DNA of 64,000 nt. Source: Chitinophagaceae bacterium (GTDB lineage: Bacteria; Bacteroidota; Bacteroidia; Chitinophagales; UBA10324). Where the stretch lies: positions 310,001 through 374,000 of the forward strand of contig JADJAG010000011.1 in the NCBI GenBank assembly GCA_016704325.1, written 5' to 3'. The translations under genes and the position numbers were made by a program. Each line of letters begins with the position of its first letter. The first letter of the stretch is position 1. The notes beneath the pieces were generated by a model, which saw nothing but the letters and a program-made list of their open reading frames with translations, was not told the DNA's origin and made no database searches. Shown here piece after piece: positions 1 to 8,908 of the stretch.

Positions 1-29
1 CGTCTTATCTTTCTCACCCAATTCTTACT

Positions 30-1385
30 ATGGAAAACCCCTCCATCCTCGACCGCTTCAATAAATGGGCACGTACCTCCGTAACGCTTAAGCTGATTTC
101 CATCGGTATATTAATTCTTATACTATTGATTCCTACTTCCATGTTGACTTCTCTTATCAGGGAGCGACAAAACATCCGCGACAATGCAACCGATGAAGTC
201 AGTTCGAAATGGGGATTACAGCAAACCATTGGCGGGCCGGTGATTTCTGTGCCCTACAAAGAGACTGTGAAAGACGAAAATGGATTTATTGAAGAGGTAA
301 CACGCTATGCGCATTTTCTTCCTGACCAGGTGAATATCACCGGCACGGTGCTACCTGAGAAACGTTACCGGGGCATTTATGTGGTGATGCTGTATAAGGC
401 ACAACTGCATGTTTCCGGCAGTTTTAGCCATCCTGATTTTGACCTGCTGAATATTGCAGTAAGTGACCTGCTTCCTGCCGATGCTTTTATGTCTGTAGGA
501 ATTCCTGATTTGAAGGGAATCAATGAGTCTGTTACGATGAAGGTCAATAATGAGTCATTTGCCTTTGGTCCGGGTATTCCTGTAGGTGATATTTTTTACT
601 CCGGTATGAGCTTCCAGTTTCCGCTTGGAACAGATTCTATGTATCACTTTGAATTTGATATCAGCATCAACGGCAGTTCGTCGCTTTCTTTTCTGCCTTT
701 CGGCAAAGAAACCAATGTGCAGCTCATATCACCCTGGGGCAGCCCGAGTTTTGAAGGTGCGTTTCTGCCGGATAGCAGAAGCGTGAATGACTCCGGATTT
801 ACGGCAACGTGGAAAGTGTTACAGTTAAACCGTAACTACCCGCAGCAGGGGACAGGCTCATTCATACCCGGAATACCAAACATCGGTGACCGTTTTGATT
901 CAAACGAATCTGATGCCGCAGCGTTTGGGGTGAAGCTATTACTGCCTATTGATGAATACCAAAAGACATTGCGTTCCGTGAAGTATTGCATCATGTTCAT
1001 CATTATTACCTTCCTCACTTTCTTTTTTGTGGAAGTGCTCAGCAAAAGGCGCATCCATGCCATTCAGTATTTATTAGTGGGCAGTGCCATCTGTCTCTTT
1101 TATGTTTTATTGCTTTCTATTTCTGAACACCTGAGGTTTAGCTCGTCTTACCTTGTAAGTTGTGTCAGCATTCTGATCCTGGTAACGGCCTATGTACGTT
1201 TTGTTTTCAAAAACAATATGCTCACTGCTGTTTTCGCAGGCATCCTCGCCATCCTGTATGGATTCTTTTATTCACTGCTTCAGTTGGAGGATTACTCACT
1301 GCTTCTGGGTAGTATCGGATTGTTCATCATCCTGGCGACTATCATGTACCTTACCAGGAAAGTAGATTGGTATGGCAATGAGTAA
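30..1385 (+). CDS. creD: CreD-family inner membrane protein
   Basis: Inner-membrane protein of the CreD (cell envelope integrity) family; in enterobacteria CreD belongs to the CreBC regulon and affects envelope stress and colicin tolerance, but its biochemical activity is unknown. The 451 residues match the usual family length. One N-terminal membrane helix (about residues 19-42) is followed by a large non-cytoplasmic domain with the family-typical GLQQTIGGPVISVPY stretch, then five C-terminal helices (about 317-444). The ATG at 30 follows a TATCTTTC element at about 5-12 that is close to the Bacteroidota -7 box. No creBC two-component genes are visible; the next gene is a LytTR protein. Family assignment is firm, function by family only. 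Confidence 0.9.
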   Translation: MENPSILDRFNKWARTSVTLKLISIGILILILLIPTSMLTSLIRERQNIRDNATDEVSSKWGLQQTIGGPVISVPYKETVKDENGFIEEVTRYAHFLPDQVNITGTVLPEKRYRGIYVVMLYKAQLHVSGSFSHPDFDLLNIAVSDLLPADAFMSVGIPDLKGINESVTMKVNNESFAFGPGIPVGDIFYSGMSFQFPLGTDSMYHFEFDISINGSSSLSFLPFGKETNVQLISPWGSPSFEGAFLPDSRSVNDSGFTATWKVLQLNRNYPQQGTGSFIPGIPNIGDRFDSNESDAAAFGVKLLLPIDEYQKTLRSVKYCIMFIIITFLTFFFVEVLSKRRIHAIQYLLVGSAICLFYVLLLSISEHLRFSSSYLVSCVSILILVTAYVRFVFKNNMLTAVFAGILAILYGFFYSLLQLEDYSLLLGSIGLFIILATIMYLTRKVDWYGNE

Positions 1386-1499
1386 TACCTGGATGACAAG
1401 GGATACACGAAATTATCGGGTAAAATAAATACCTGTGAAATAGCAGTTTTCCATAAACAGAAAAATGTAATCTGTGAAAAACCGTCCAATCCGTGAGGG

Positions 1500-1687
1500 G
1501 TACGACAAATTGGATATAGATTATTGGGTGTTGAAATTGAGTATTTGAGTAAGTGAGTAAAGCAGAATAGTGATTACAGAATAGCAAGTGATCGGCTTCG
1601 CCGCAACAATTTAACCATTTAACAATTTAGCCATTTACCAATTTAACCCACCAACCATTGCTCTACAAGATGAACGAATTGTCGTAC
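1500..1687 (-). repeat. MITE-like intergenic element, family 1, copy 1
   Basis: Non-coding 188-bp element bounded by near-inverted ends: GTACGACAAATT on the left and AATTGTCGTAC on the right. Read on the minus strand it contains GTTCGTTCATCTT-like sequence, stacked TTAAATGGTTAAA-type units, a GGCGAAGCC motif and TCACTTACTCAA-type units. The same order is found in copies at 30391-30571 and 38628-38907 (both plus orientation). No transposase is nearby. It fills most of the 348-bp gap between creD and the LytTR gene. The flank at 1690-1712 carries an ATCCGTGT-type doublet also found in family 2. Confidence 0.75.
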
Positions 1688-1728
1688 ACCCAATCCGTGT
1701 TATCCGTGTACCATTATCAAGGATTGAA

Positions 1729-1736
1729 TATTTTTG
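1729..1736 (+). promoter_or_regulatory. -7 promoter element TATTTTTG for the LytTR gene
   Basis: TATTTTTG fits the Bacteroidota -7 consensus TAnnTTTG. It lies 15 nt before the ATG at 1752 and overlaps the alternative TTG start at 1734, which argues for the ATG as the real start. I see no good -33 TTG at the expected distance. Confidence 0.4.
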
Positions 1737-1751
1737 CCCGGCAACAGCTCC

Positions 1752-2564
1752 ATGCTCAACTACCGTCCATACCGCTATAATGATGTAAAGCTCTTTATCA
1801 TCCTGATTCCGCTGATATCGTCTATCAACTATTACCTTACGTATACTACCATTAGCTCAGGCTGGCGTTTTGTTTTTACTTTTCTGATTGATATTCAACA
1901 GGGTTACGTAGCGTGGTATTGTTGCAGGGCCATCATTATCTACCTCGACAAGGTCTATCCCTATGAACGAAATGTTGCCCGGCGGATAATGATGCAAACG
2001 AGCATCACCACATTTGTCGGATTACTAGTCATCATTCTGCAAACCCTGTTGATGCATTACCTGTTTTCCGACCGGCCTTTTCCGCTTTCCTTTTTTACTA
2101 TAGACATCGTCATTATCGGTATCTGGTTCCTGGTGTTAAATGGCATTTATATTGGCTTACATTACTATACAGAATACCAGGAATCTGAAGACAGCAGGGA
2201 ACAGGAGAAAATGGTTCGCAACCAGGGATTTTTAGTGAAGTATGGCAAAAAGAACCTTTCCATTCCATTTGCAGAAATTGCCGGTTTCACCATCGAAAAT
2301 GAATATGCAGTACTCACAACAACTGAACCCAAGAGCTATTATCTCGATGAATCACTGGATGCAGTAGAACAGAAGCTGCCACCTGAATTATTCTTCAGGC
2401 TCAACAGGCAGTCCATCGTGCACCGGCAAATGGTAGTTGGTTTTGACAGGGCGGAAAATGGCAGGATCAATGTGCTGCTCAATACCACCAGTAAATTTCC
2501 GCAGGTTATTCCCGTAAGCCGGTTGAAGGCGCCTGCTTTTAAGAATTGGTTTCAACCGGATTGA
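1752..2564 (+). CDS. Membrane-anchored LytTR-type transcriptional regulator
   Basis: Transcription factor with about four N-terminal membrane helices (residues 10-150) and a C-terminal LytTR DNA-binding domain (about 165-270). The hallmark FFRLNRQSIVHRQMV stretch, which contacts DNA in the AgrA/LytR family, is present. There is no receiver domain, so input probably comes through the membrane part or a partner. The frame opens with TTG at 1734, but a -7 box covers that codon, so I take ATG 1752 (MLNYRPYRY). It stands alone between creD and a secreted protein; no sensor kinase is adjacent. The domain call is secure, the signal unknown. Confidence 0.85.
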   Translation: MLNYRPYRYNDVKLFIILIPLISSINYYLTYTTISSGWRFVFTFLIDIQQGYVAWYCCRAIIIYLDKVYPYERNVARRIMMQTSITTFVGLLVIILQTLLMHYLFSDRPFPLSFFTIDIVIIGIWFLVLNGIYIGLHYYTEYQESEDSREQEKMVRNQGFLVKYGKKNLSIPFAEIAGFTIENEYAVLTTTEPKSYYLDESLDAVEQKLPPELFFRLNRQSIVHRQMVVGFDRAENGRINVLLNTTSKFPQVIPVSRLKAPAFKNWFQPD

Positions 2565-2701
2565 TATTAGGACAAAGCAGCATTATTAAAATATGCAGGC
2601 ATTAATAAAGAGCTGCCCTGATCTTCTATGGTTAATCTCCAAATTCACTTGCATTTCAACGGAAATTCTGCTACACTTCAACGGAATTGACACTTAATCT
2701 C

Positions 2702-2733
2702 TTGTATTTCACTTGTTACCTGGCGCATCTTTG
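2702..2733 (+). promoter_or_regulatory. Bacteroidota-type promoter for the 2756-4540 operon
   Basis: TTG at 2702-2704 and CATCTTTG at 2726-2733 are separated by 21 nt, close to the TTTG-N20-TAnnTTTG pattern (one mismatch in the -7 box). The ATG at 2756 follows 22 nt after the box. Confidence 0.45.
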
Positions 2734-2755
2734 ACCCACAAATTTTTTAATTCTT

Positions 2756-3355
2756 ATGACACACAAACTCCTCAAAATGGTTTTCTGGTTGTTGCTACCT
2801 GCCTTCAGTTTTGCCCAAAGCGAAGTGGCAGATACCGACTACCGCAATTTCCCGATCATTGTTAGCCTTCAATTCCACAACTTTGCTTTACCCTTTCATG
2901 ATCTGGGCAGCAATTTCATGCATGTGGGGATTTCACTTGGCACCGAAGTGAGCTTCAATGGAAAACAAAACTGGGTACAACAATTTCAGGCAGGTTATTA
3001 CCTGAACAAAGAAATGGGAAACGGTTTTTTTACCTACACCCAAACAGTATTCAGGCCAACCGTATTCAGTAATTTTTATCCGGAAATAAAGGCCGGTATA
3101 GGCTGGCAAAGAACCTTTCATCCGGTAGATGCCTACAAGTTTGAAGATGGCAGTTATGTTCCAACACCAGGAGGTAAATCGCAGCTCATAGTGCCTTTGG
3201 GAGTTTCCGTTGGTTACAATAAGTATAGCGAACAAACTTACCTCTCGCCATTTGTCAGCTTCCAGGTGGTGCCTTCACTGTTTTATAATGATGGTATTCC
3301 GCTCAGTTTTTATTCCCTCTTCCAGGTAGGCACCCGAATTCATTTAAAATACTAA
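2756..3355 (+). CDS. Secreted or outer-membrane beta-rich protein, unknown function
   Basis: 199 residues with a clear signal peptide (LLKMVFWLLLPAFSFAQ, cleavage near residue 21). The mature part is rich in alternating aromatic and polar residues with short turns (QFQAGYYLNKEMGNGFFTY, VSVGYNKYSEQTYLSPFVSF), the texture of a small outer-membrane beta barrel. I do not recognise a named family. It lies 12 nt upstream of the serine hydrolase gene and the two look co-transcribed, so it may assist a periplasmic activity. Confidence 0.6.
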   Translation: MTHKLLKMVFWLLLPAFSFAQSEVADTDYRNFPIIVSLQFHNFALPFHDLGSNFMHVGISLGTEVSFNGKQNWVQQFQAGYYLNKEMGNGFFTYTQTVFRPTVFSNFYPEIKAGIGWQRTFHPVDAYKFEDGSYVPTPGGKSQLIVPLGVSVGYNKYSEQTYLSPFVSFQVVPSLFYNDGIPLSFYSLFQVGTRIHLKY

Positions 3356-3367
3356 AACAACAACTTT

Positions 3368-4540
3368 ATGAAATACATCACGCTTTTGTTATTGATTGCC
3401 ATGGTAACTTCCTGCAGCAAACAAACCTGGGAAATTGCCGGCGATACCTGTACGCTTACGGAAACGATCAACCCGGATTATTCCAAAGCCGCATCATTGC
3501 AGGCAATCATCGATAAATATACCAGGCTGGGAATACCGGGGCTTGCCATTGCTACCTGGTCGCCGGAAGGCTACTGGGCCAGCGCATCAGGATATTCAAA
3601 AATTGAAACCAAGGTGCCCATGCAACCCTGTCACCTGCAATATTCGCAGAGTGTGGCAAAAACTTATATGGCGGTAGCCATTTTAAAATTATACGAAGCT
3701 GGGAAGATCAATCTTGACGAGAAGATCACTGCTTATCTGCCTTCAGACGTGATTGAGAAAGTTACCGGAGCGGACCAGGTTACAGTGCGAATGCTGCTGA
3801 ATCATACTTCCGGAATCGCAGAATACAACGACAAGCCCGCCTATGTCAGTTACCTGTTGCAACATCCGTTGCACGTATTCAGCACGATGGATTACCTGGA
3901 TTATATTGAAGGTGCTGATATGAAATTTGAGCCGGGAAGCAAACGCAGTTACACCAACACCAACTACCTGTTGCTGGCTTTGATTGGAGACCAACTGACC
4001 GGCGATCATGCTAAATATATCCGCGAGCAGATTTTTATTCCGCTTGGGCTTATCAATACCTACTATCGTGAAGACGCAAATTACCTGGATAAACCGGCAC
4101 TGGTAAACTCCTATTGGGACCGGTACAGCAACAGTGTACTTGAAAACTGCTCGCAGATGCAAAATGTAAATGTGGGTTCTTTGATTGGTGATGACGGCAT
4201 TATCGCAACTCCGATTGATTATGTGAATTTTCTGAAAGGACTTTTCGAAGGACAATTGCTTTTACCCTCCACCATGGAGCAGATGCTCACTTTTGTGAAA
4301 AATGATACCGGGCAATATTCATATGGCTATGGGTTGGGCATTCATAATGATCCGTACAAACAGCATGATGAATACGGACATACGGGAGGCGGAATTGGCG
4401 CAGGCTGTGAATTGGGCTATCTTCCTGATGTAAATACATATTTTTTCGTGGGTCTTAATATGGGTACTATTATAAGTAGTCCGATTACCACAAGTGCTGA
4501 AAATATAAGAAGTGAAATTCTGGATGTATTGATTGAATAA
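3368..4540 (+). CDS. Serine hydrolase lipoprotein, beta-lactamase/D-Ala-D-Ala carboxypeptidase (class C-like) family
   Basis: Serine hydrolase of the beta-lactamase/DD-peptidase (PF00144) superfamily. An N-terminal lipobox (LLLIAMVTSC) predicts lipidation. Catalytic motifs are visible in order: S95-V-A-K98 (nucleophile and general base), Y195-T-N197, and H338-T-G340. The 390-residue length suits the family. Such proteins include carboxypeptidases, esterases and peptidases, so the substrate cannot be fixed; nothing indicates antibiotic resistance. It is second in a two-gene operon with the 2756 gene and is followed by a strong hairpin terminator. Confidence 0.88.
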   Translation: MKYITLLLLIAMVTSCSKQTWEIAGDTCTLTETINPDYSKAASLQAIIDKYTRLGIPGLAIATWSPEGYWASASGYSKIETKVPMQPCHLQYSQSVAKTYMAVAILKLYEAGKINLDEKITAYLPSDVIEKVTGADQVTVRMLLNHTSGIAEYNDKPAYVSYLLQHPLHVFSTMDYLDYIEGADMKFEPGSKRSYTNTNYLLLALIGDQLTGDHAKYIREQIFIPLGLINTYYREDANYLDKPALVNSYWDRYSNSVLENCSQMQNVNVGSLIGDDGIIATPIDYVNFLKGLFEGQLLLPSTMEQMLTFVKNDTGQYSYGYGLGIHNDPYKQHDEYGHTGGGIGAGCELGYLPDVNTYFFVGLNMGTIISSPITTSAENIRSEILDVLIE

Positions 4541-4630
4541 TCCGGTTCAGGATTTTCTTCATTCAATTTTTTCTTATAAGCTTCTTCGATTTTATTTGAT
4601 GGATACTTAAGAGCTTGGTTGCAAGTTCAA

Positions 4631-4665
4631 GGAAAGGATGCCGAATTTAATTCGGCATTCTTTCC
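4631..4665. terminator. Bidirectional hairpin terminator between convergent genes
   Basis: A 16-bp stem (4631-4646 with 4650-4665, one G-T wobble) closes on a 3-nt TTA loop, core ATGCCGAAT/ATTCGGCAT. It sits between the plus-strand hydrolase and the minus-strand Smr gene. The flanking T/A runs are short, so it is a strong hairpin with a modest U-tract. Confidence 0.65.
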
Positions 4666-4702
4666 TGTTAAAAGCAGTTAAGGAAAGAAACTTACGGAAC
4701 AA

Positions 4703-4957
4703 TCAAAATTTAAAATAGACAAATAATCTCCCGAAGTTCTTGCTATCGTTTTCAATACGGTGGTACTTCGGTTTAATATGCGGCTGCTGTAGAAAACGCT
4801 CCACTTTTTTGCGCAGCTGCCCGCTTCCTTTTCCCGGAATGATTTCCACTTCCCGTATTTTTTTATCAATGGCATCATCAAATGCCTGCTGTAAGGCCCT
4901 GTCTATGGCGGCACTGTTGTTGTAAATAGCGTGAAGGTCGAGTTTGATTCTGGACAT
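4703..4957 (-). CDS. Smr domain protein
   Basis: Stand-alone Smr (small MutS-related) domain of 84 residues. Visible family motifs are LDLHAIYNN near the N-terminus (canonical LDLHG) and IIPGKGSGQLRKKVERFL (the GKGSG loop). Smr domains are DNA/RNA nuclease or binding modules found at the C-terminus of MutS2 or alone. The usual G after LDLH is replaced by A, so nuclease activity is uncertain. Start is ATG 4957, beside a simple-sequence tract that may hold the promoter. Confidence 0.85.
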   Translation of the reverse strand: MSRIKLDLHAIYNNSAAIDRALQQAFDDAIDKKIREVEIIPGKGSGQLRKKVERFLQQPHIKPKYHRIENDSKNFGRLFVYFKF

Positions 4958-4961
4958 TTTT

Positions 4962-5165
4962 GAGTCGGAAGTTGTTAGTCGGAAGTCGGAAGTTGTTAGT
5001 CGGAAGTCGTAAGTCGTTAGTCGGAAGCCCTTAGTCGTTTGTAGTGAGTCTTGAGTTGTGAGTAAATCAATAGCTTTTAGTTTTTAGAAACGAATCAACT
5101 CATCGGCACATTTGCACATCAGCCAATCAGCACATCAACCCATCAGCACATCGGCACATCACCCC
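4962..5165. repeat. Simple imperfect tandem repeats upstream of smr and downstream of cysS
   Basis: 4962-5036 consists of imperfect units around AGTCGGAAGT and GTTAGTCGGAAG. About 5085-5165 consists of 8-10 bp units around CAGCACATC and CATCGGCACAT. No long ORF uses the tract. It is low-complexity intergenic DNA that probably changes length by slippage. Confidence 0.7.
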
Positions 5166-5166
5166 A

Positions 5167-6657
5167 TCAAACCCCCTCCCAACTCGTTCCCTCCTTACCA
5201 TCCTTTAACTGAATGCCGGCAGCAAACAGATCATCCCTGATTTTATCTGATGTGGCAAAGTCTTTTTTCGAGCGGGCTTCCTTCCTTAAAGAGATCAGCA
5301 GTTCCATCAATCCATTCATTTTGCTATCGTCATTTTCTTTCTCATTCTTCAATCCGAAAATATCCGTTACAAAAGCATTGAAAGTCTTTACCAGCAATTC
5401 AAAGGTTTCTTTTTTGATGGATGCAATAGCAAGCTGTTCATTTTTCCAGGAAAAAATTTTGGAACTCAACTCAAACAATGAAGCCATGGCCATTGCCGTA
5501 TTGAAGTCATCATTCATGTACTCCGTGCAGGAATTCATCAACTGTAGCACCTGATTGTTTTCTTCTTCCTTATACTGAGCCGCATTTTCTTTGTAAGAAA
5601 GTTTGTTCAGCGCATCGAGCGCATTCATGAGCCGCTGCAACCCTTTTTCCGCTGCCAGCAACGCTTCATTGGAAAAATCCAGCGTGCTGCGGTAATGCGT
5701 TTGCAGAATGAAGAAGCGCAACGTCATCGGAGAATAACCCTGCTCCAGCAACGGATGGCCACCGCTGAACATCTGCGCAATGGTGATTGTATTGCCCAGC
5801 GACTTGCTCATCTTCTGTCCTTTGATCGTAATCATGTTGTTGTGCATCCAGTAATTGGCCAATGCAAGACCGGTTGCAATTTTTGTTTGCGCAATCTCGC
5901 TTTCATGATGTGGAAATAATAAATCCATTCCACCACCATGAATGTCAAAAGGAATTCCCAAATATTTCGACGACATCGCTGAGCATTCGATGTGCCATCC
6001 GGGAAATCCTTCTCCCCAGGGACTCTTCCATCGCATGAGGTGTTCGGGCGGTGCATTTTTCCAGAGTGCAAAGTCGGCGGGGTTGCGCTTTTCTCCCTGT
6101 CCTTCCAGTTCACGGCTGCCTGCAATCATCTCTTCAATTTTTCTTCCTGATAAGCGGCCGTAATCATGCTGCTTTGCATACCTGGTTACATCGAAATACA
6201 CAGAGCCATTTACTACATATGCAAATCCTTTCGCAATGATGTCTTCGATCATACTGATCTGTTCCACAATATGGCCTGTTGCAGTTGGTTCGATGCTGGG
6301 ACGTATCACGTTCAGCTTATCCATCATGTCGTGATAGATGTTGGTATATTTTTGCACCAGCTCCATCGGCTCCAATTGTTCGAGCTTCGCTTTTACGGCT
6401 ACTTTATCTACTGCATCTTTGTCCTCTTCCTCAAAATGACCGGCATCGGTGATGTTTCTTACATAGCGCACTTTGTATCCTGAATACTGCAGAAACCGGT
6501 ATACAATATCAAACGTTACATACGGCCGTGAATGGCCAAGATGGGTTTCACCACTTACGGTAGGTCCGCATACATACATGCCTGCATATGGAGGGTTGAT
6601 GGGAGCAAAAATTTCTTTTTCACGCGACAGGCTGTTGTATATTTTCAGAGGATTCAT
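5167..6657 (-). CDS. cysS: Cysteinyl-tRNA synthetase
   Basis: Charges tRNA-Cys with cysteine in the cytoplasm (class I synthetase). The HIGH-type signature is HLGHSRPYVTFD after GPTVSGET, the zinc-site region GWHIECSAMS is present, and KMSKSLGN is the second class I motif. The length of about 496 residues is normal. The frame extends to TTG 6666, but a perfect TATATTTG promoter box covers that codon, so ATG 6657 (MNPLKIYNS) is the better start and leaves almost no 5' leader. It is divergent from the membrane protein at 6735. Confidence 0.97.
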   Translation of the reverse strand: MNPLKIYNSLSREKEIFAPINPPYAGMYVCGPTVSGETHLGHSRPYVTFDIVYRFLQYSGYKVRYVRNITDAGHFEEEDKDAVDKVAVKAKLEQLEPMELVQKYTNIYHDMMDKLNVIRPSIEPTATGHIVEQISMIEDIIAKGFAYVVNGSVYFDVTRYAKQHDYGRLSGRKIEEMIAGSRELEGQGEKRNPADFALWKNAPPEHLMRWKSPWGEGFPGWHIECSAMSSKYLGIPFDIHGGGMDLLFPHHESEIAQTKIATGLALANYWMHNNMITIKGQKMSKSLGNTITIAQMFSGGHPLLEQGYSPMTLRFFILQTHYRSTLDFSNEALLAAEKGLQRLMNALDALNKLSYKENAAQYKEEENNQVLQLMNSCTEYMNDDFNTAMAMASLFELSSKIFSWKNEQLAIASIKKETFELLVKTFNAFVTDIFGLKNEKENDDSKMNGLMELLISLRKEARSKKDFATSDKIRDDLFAAGIQLKDGKEGTSWEGV

Positions 6658-6663
6658 GGCGCG

Positions 6664-6671
6664 CAAATATA
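6664..6671 (-). promoter_or_regulatory. cysS: -7 promoter element TATATTTG of cysS
   Basis: Perfect TAnnTTTG on the minus strand. Only six bases separate it from ATG 6657, which implies a leaderless or nearly leaderless cysS mRNA. No convincing -33 TTTG was found. Confidence 0.5.
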
Positions 6672-6734
6672 GCTGATGGCAGCCATATCAGAAATGATAC
6701 ACCTGTTGTATTATTTTTGTGAAAATCTGAATTC

Positions 6735-7274
6735 TTGTTAAAAAGGAAATGGGTCTCCCCTGTAAGTTTTGCAATCGCCGCAGTGGCATTCTTTTTTTCG
6801 TTTCTGAACCTGACTTATTATTCAGGATCTGTCAGCACTGTGAGCGGTTTAGAACTGGCCACCGGCGCCCACACTTTGAACAGTGTTTTTGAAGAATTGA
6901 TCGAATCAGCAAGTCAACCTGCAACACTTTTGTTTTACAAGTCTGCCGGACTCAACTACTTCGCGATAGCAGCCATACTGCTTGCTACAGGCGGCATGGT
7001 TTTGAGTTTGTTGTTTTTTCTTCAGCAAGAAATGTTGTTGGGTATCATTGGCCTTGCCGGTGTATTTGCTATGTTATTGATGCGTTTACAAATTGATAGT
7101 CAATGGGCAATATTGTCAGCAGTAACCATTAAAAACCTGTTGAAGATAGAATATTCATTTGGTTATTGGACTGCCATTGCATTTTTCCTGGTAGCGGGAT
7201 TAAGCAATTTATCAGTCTACATTGATCAACTCAACACACCCCGTAAAAGATACTCAAAAAGGTTGCCTGAGTAA
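6735..7274 (+). CDS. Four-helix membrane protein of unknown function
   Basis: 179 residues with four predicted membrane helices: about 9-29, 74-96 (YFAIAAILLATGGMVLSLLFF), 100-118 and 138-160. The C-terminus is basic (TPRKRYSKRLPE). I recognise no family. The frame starts at TTG 6735; no in-frame ATG precedes the first helix, so a TTG start is likely. A TATTTTTG box at 6712-6719 could drive it. It sits between cysS (divergent) and glyA (same strand, 158 nt gap). Confidence 0.6.
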   Translation: MLKRKWVSPVSFAIAAVAFFFSFLNLTYYSGSVSTVSGLELATGAHTLNSVFEELIESASQPATLLFYKSAGLNYFAIAAILLATGGMVLSLLFFLQQEMLLGIIGLAGVFAMLLMRLQIDSQWAILSAVTIKNLLKIEYSFGYWTAIAFFLVAGLSNLSVYIDQLNTPRKRYSKRLPE

Positions 7275-7404
7275 GTTGGCGCATTACAGGTTATTATTGC
7301 TTGATTAAGTGAGCAGGAGCATGACTAATGCAGTTGAATTAATATTGCAATCCATATCAGGCATGTCAGGCAAAACTTCCCCTAATAAATACTATTATTC
7401 CTGT

Positions 7405-7412
7405 TATTTTTG
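7405..7412 (+). promoter_or_regulatory. glyA: -7 promoter element TATTTTTG of glyA
   Basis: TATTTTTG matches TAnnTTTG and lies 20 nt before the glyA ATG. The -33 region has no clear TTG. Confidence 0.45.
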
Positions 7413-7432
7413 GCACCTTACTTCCTGCTACT

Positions 7433-8704
7433 ATGAAACGAGACGAACTGCTGTTTTCCCTTATCGGTAAAGAACTTGAACGCCAGCGCCATGGCATAGA
7501 ACTGATTGCTTCCGAAAATTTTGTAAGTGCGCAAGTGCTTGAAGCCATGGGCAGTTGCCTAACCAATAAATATGCAGAGGGTTATCCCGGCAGGAGGTAC
7601 TATGGTGGGTGTGAAGTAGTAGACCAGGTTGAACAACTGGCCATTGACCGCATCAGGGAACTATTCGGAGCGGTGTATGCCAATGTGCAACCACATTCAG
7701 GGGCACAGGCCAATGCTGCGGTTTTCCTTGCTTTGTTGCAACCGGGCGATACCATTCTGGGCCTTGATCTTTCCCATGGAGGCCATTTAACGCATGGATC
7801 ACCGGTGAATTCATCCGGCAAACTTTACCATGCCACCTTTTATGGTGTTGAAAAGGAAACAGGCCGTATCAACATGGATGAAGTGGAACGCATTGCATTA
7901 AAGGAAAACCCCAAACTCATTATCTGCGGCGCTTCGGCTTATTCAAGAGATTATGACTATAAGCGCTTCCGGGAAATTGCCGATAAGGTAGGTGCTTTCC
8001 TGCTCTGTGATATGGCACATCCTGCCGGGTTAATTGCTGCTGATTTATTGAACGATCCCATTCCACATTGTCATTTTGTGACTTCTACTACCCATAAGAC
8101 CTTACGTGGCCCGCGCGGTGGTATTATCCTGATGGGAAAGGATTTTGAAAATCCATTTGGACTAAAGACGCCGAAAGGAGAAGTGCGTTTGATGTCATCA
8201 TTAATTGATGGTGCAGTTTTTCCCGGAACGCAAGGCGGGCCGCTTGAGCATGTGATCGCTTCCAAAGCGGTTGCTTTTGGAGAAGCGCTTACTGATGAAT
8301 TCAAACTATACATCAGGCAAGTACAAATGAATGCGCAGGCTATTGCAAAAGCATTCACTGACAGAGGTTATGAATTGGTGTCGGGCGGTACTGACAATCA
8401 CCTGATGCTAATTGATCTTCGCAATAAAAATATCTCCGGAAAGAAAGCCGAGAACACTTTGGTGCGTGCTGAAATTACACTCAATAAGAACATGGTGCCA
8501 TTTGATGACAAGTCAGCATTTGTTACATCAGGCATTCGTGTAGGTACTGCCGCAATCACATCAAGAGGCATGCAAGAAAGCCATATGCTGCAGATTGTGG
8601 AATGGATGGATCAGGTGATTATGGATCCTGATAATGAGGCCCTGATCAGCCGCATCCGCGGCAATGTGCATGACTTCATGCAACAATTCCCTCTTTATGC
8701 ATAA
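7433..8704 (+). CDS. glyA: Serine hydroxymethyltransferase
   Basis: PLP enzyme interconverting serine and glycine with tetrahydrofolate, the main one-carbon source. The 423 residues are full length. The PLP lysine is K222 in TSTTHKTLRGPRGG; the N-terminal GIELIASENF and YPGRRYYGG motifs and HSGAQANAAV are all canonical. ATG 7433 gives the expected N-terminus. It is probably monocistronic. Confidence 0.98.
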   Translation: MKRDELLFSLIGKELERQRHGIELIASENFVSAQVLEAMGSCLTNKYAEGYPGRRYYGGCEVVDQVEQLAIDRIRELFGAVYANVQPHSGAQANAAVFLALLQPGDTILGLDLSHGGHLTHGSPVNSSGKLYHATFYGVEKETGRINMDEVERIALKENPKLIICGASAYSRDYDYKRFREIADKVGAFLLCDMAHPAGLIAADLLNDPIPHCHFVTSTTHKTLRGPRGGIILMGKDFENPFGLKTPKGEVRLMSSLIDGAVFPGTQGGPLEHVIASKAVAFGEALTDEFKLYIRQVQMNAQAIAKAFTDRGYELVSGGTDNHLMLIDLRNKNISGKKAENTLVRAEITLNKNMVPFDDKSAFVTSGIRVGTAAITSRGMQESHMLQIVEWMDQVIMDPDNEALISRIRGNVHDFMQQFPLYA

Positions 8705-8908
8705 TTAATGTGGATTCTTACAAGGTAGTTGCCAGACTTACTTTCTGAAAGGCTCATCTGTATTGCATTTCAGCAAGTATTACCTATTTGTTTTCCATCT
8801 GAATCGTTGTTTCCTTTTATAGCAAGTTAGAAACATTTATGCGTGCCCAGCCGTACATATCGCATTTGCACGTAACCATTTTTGGCTAACCTTTCAAAAA
8901 GTTTTTCG

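Noticed and set aside
3368..4540. Antibiotic-resistance beta-lactamase
   Set aside because: Motifs fit the general serine hydrolase superfamily; the context with a secreted beta-rich protein and the lipobox do not point to resistance.
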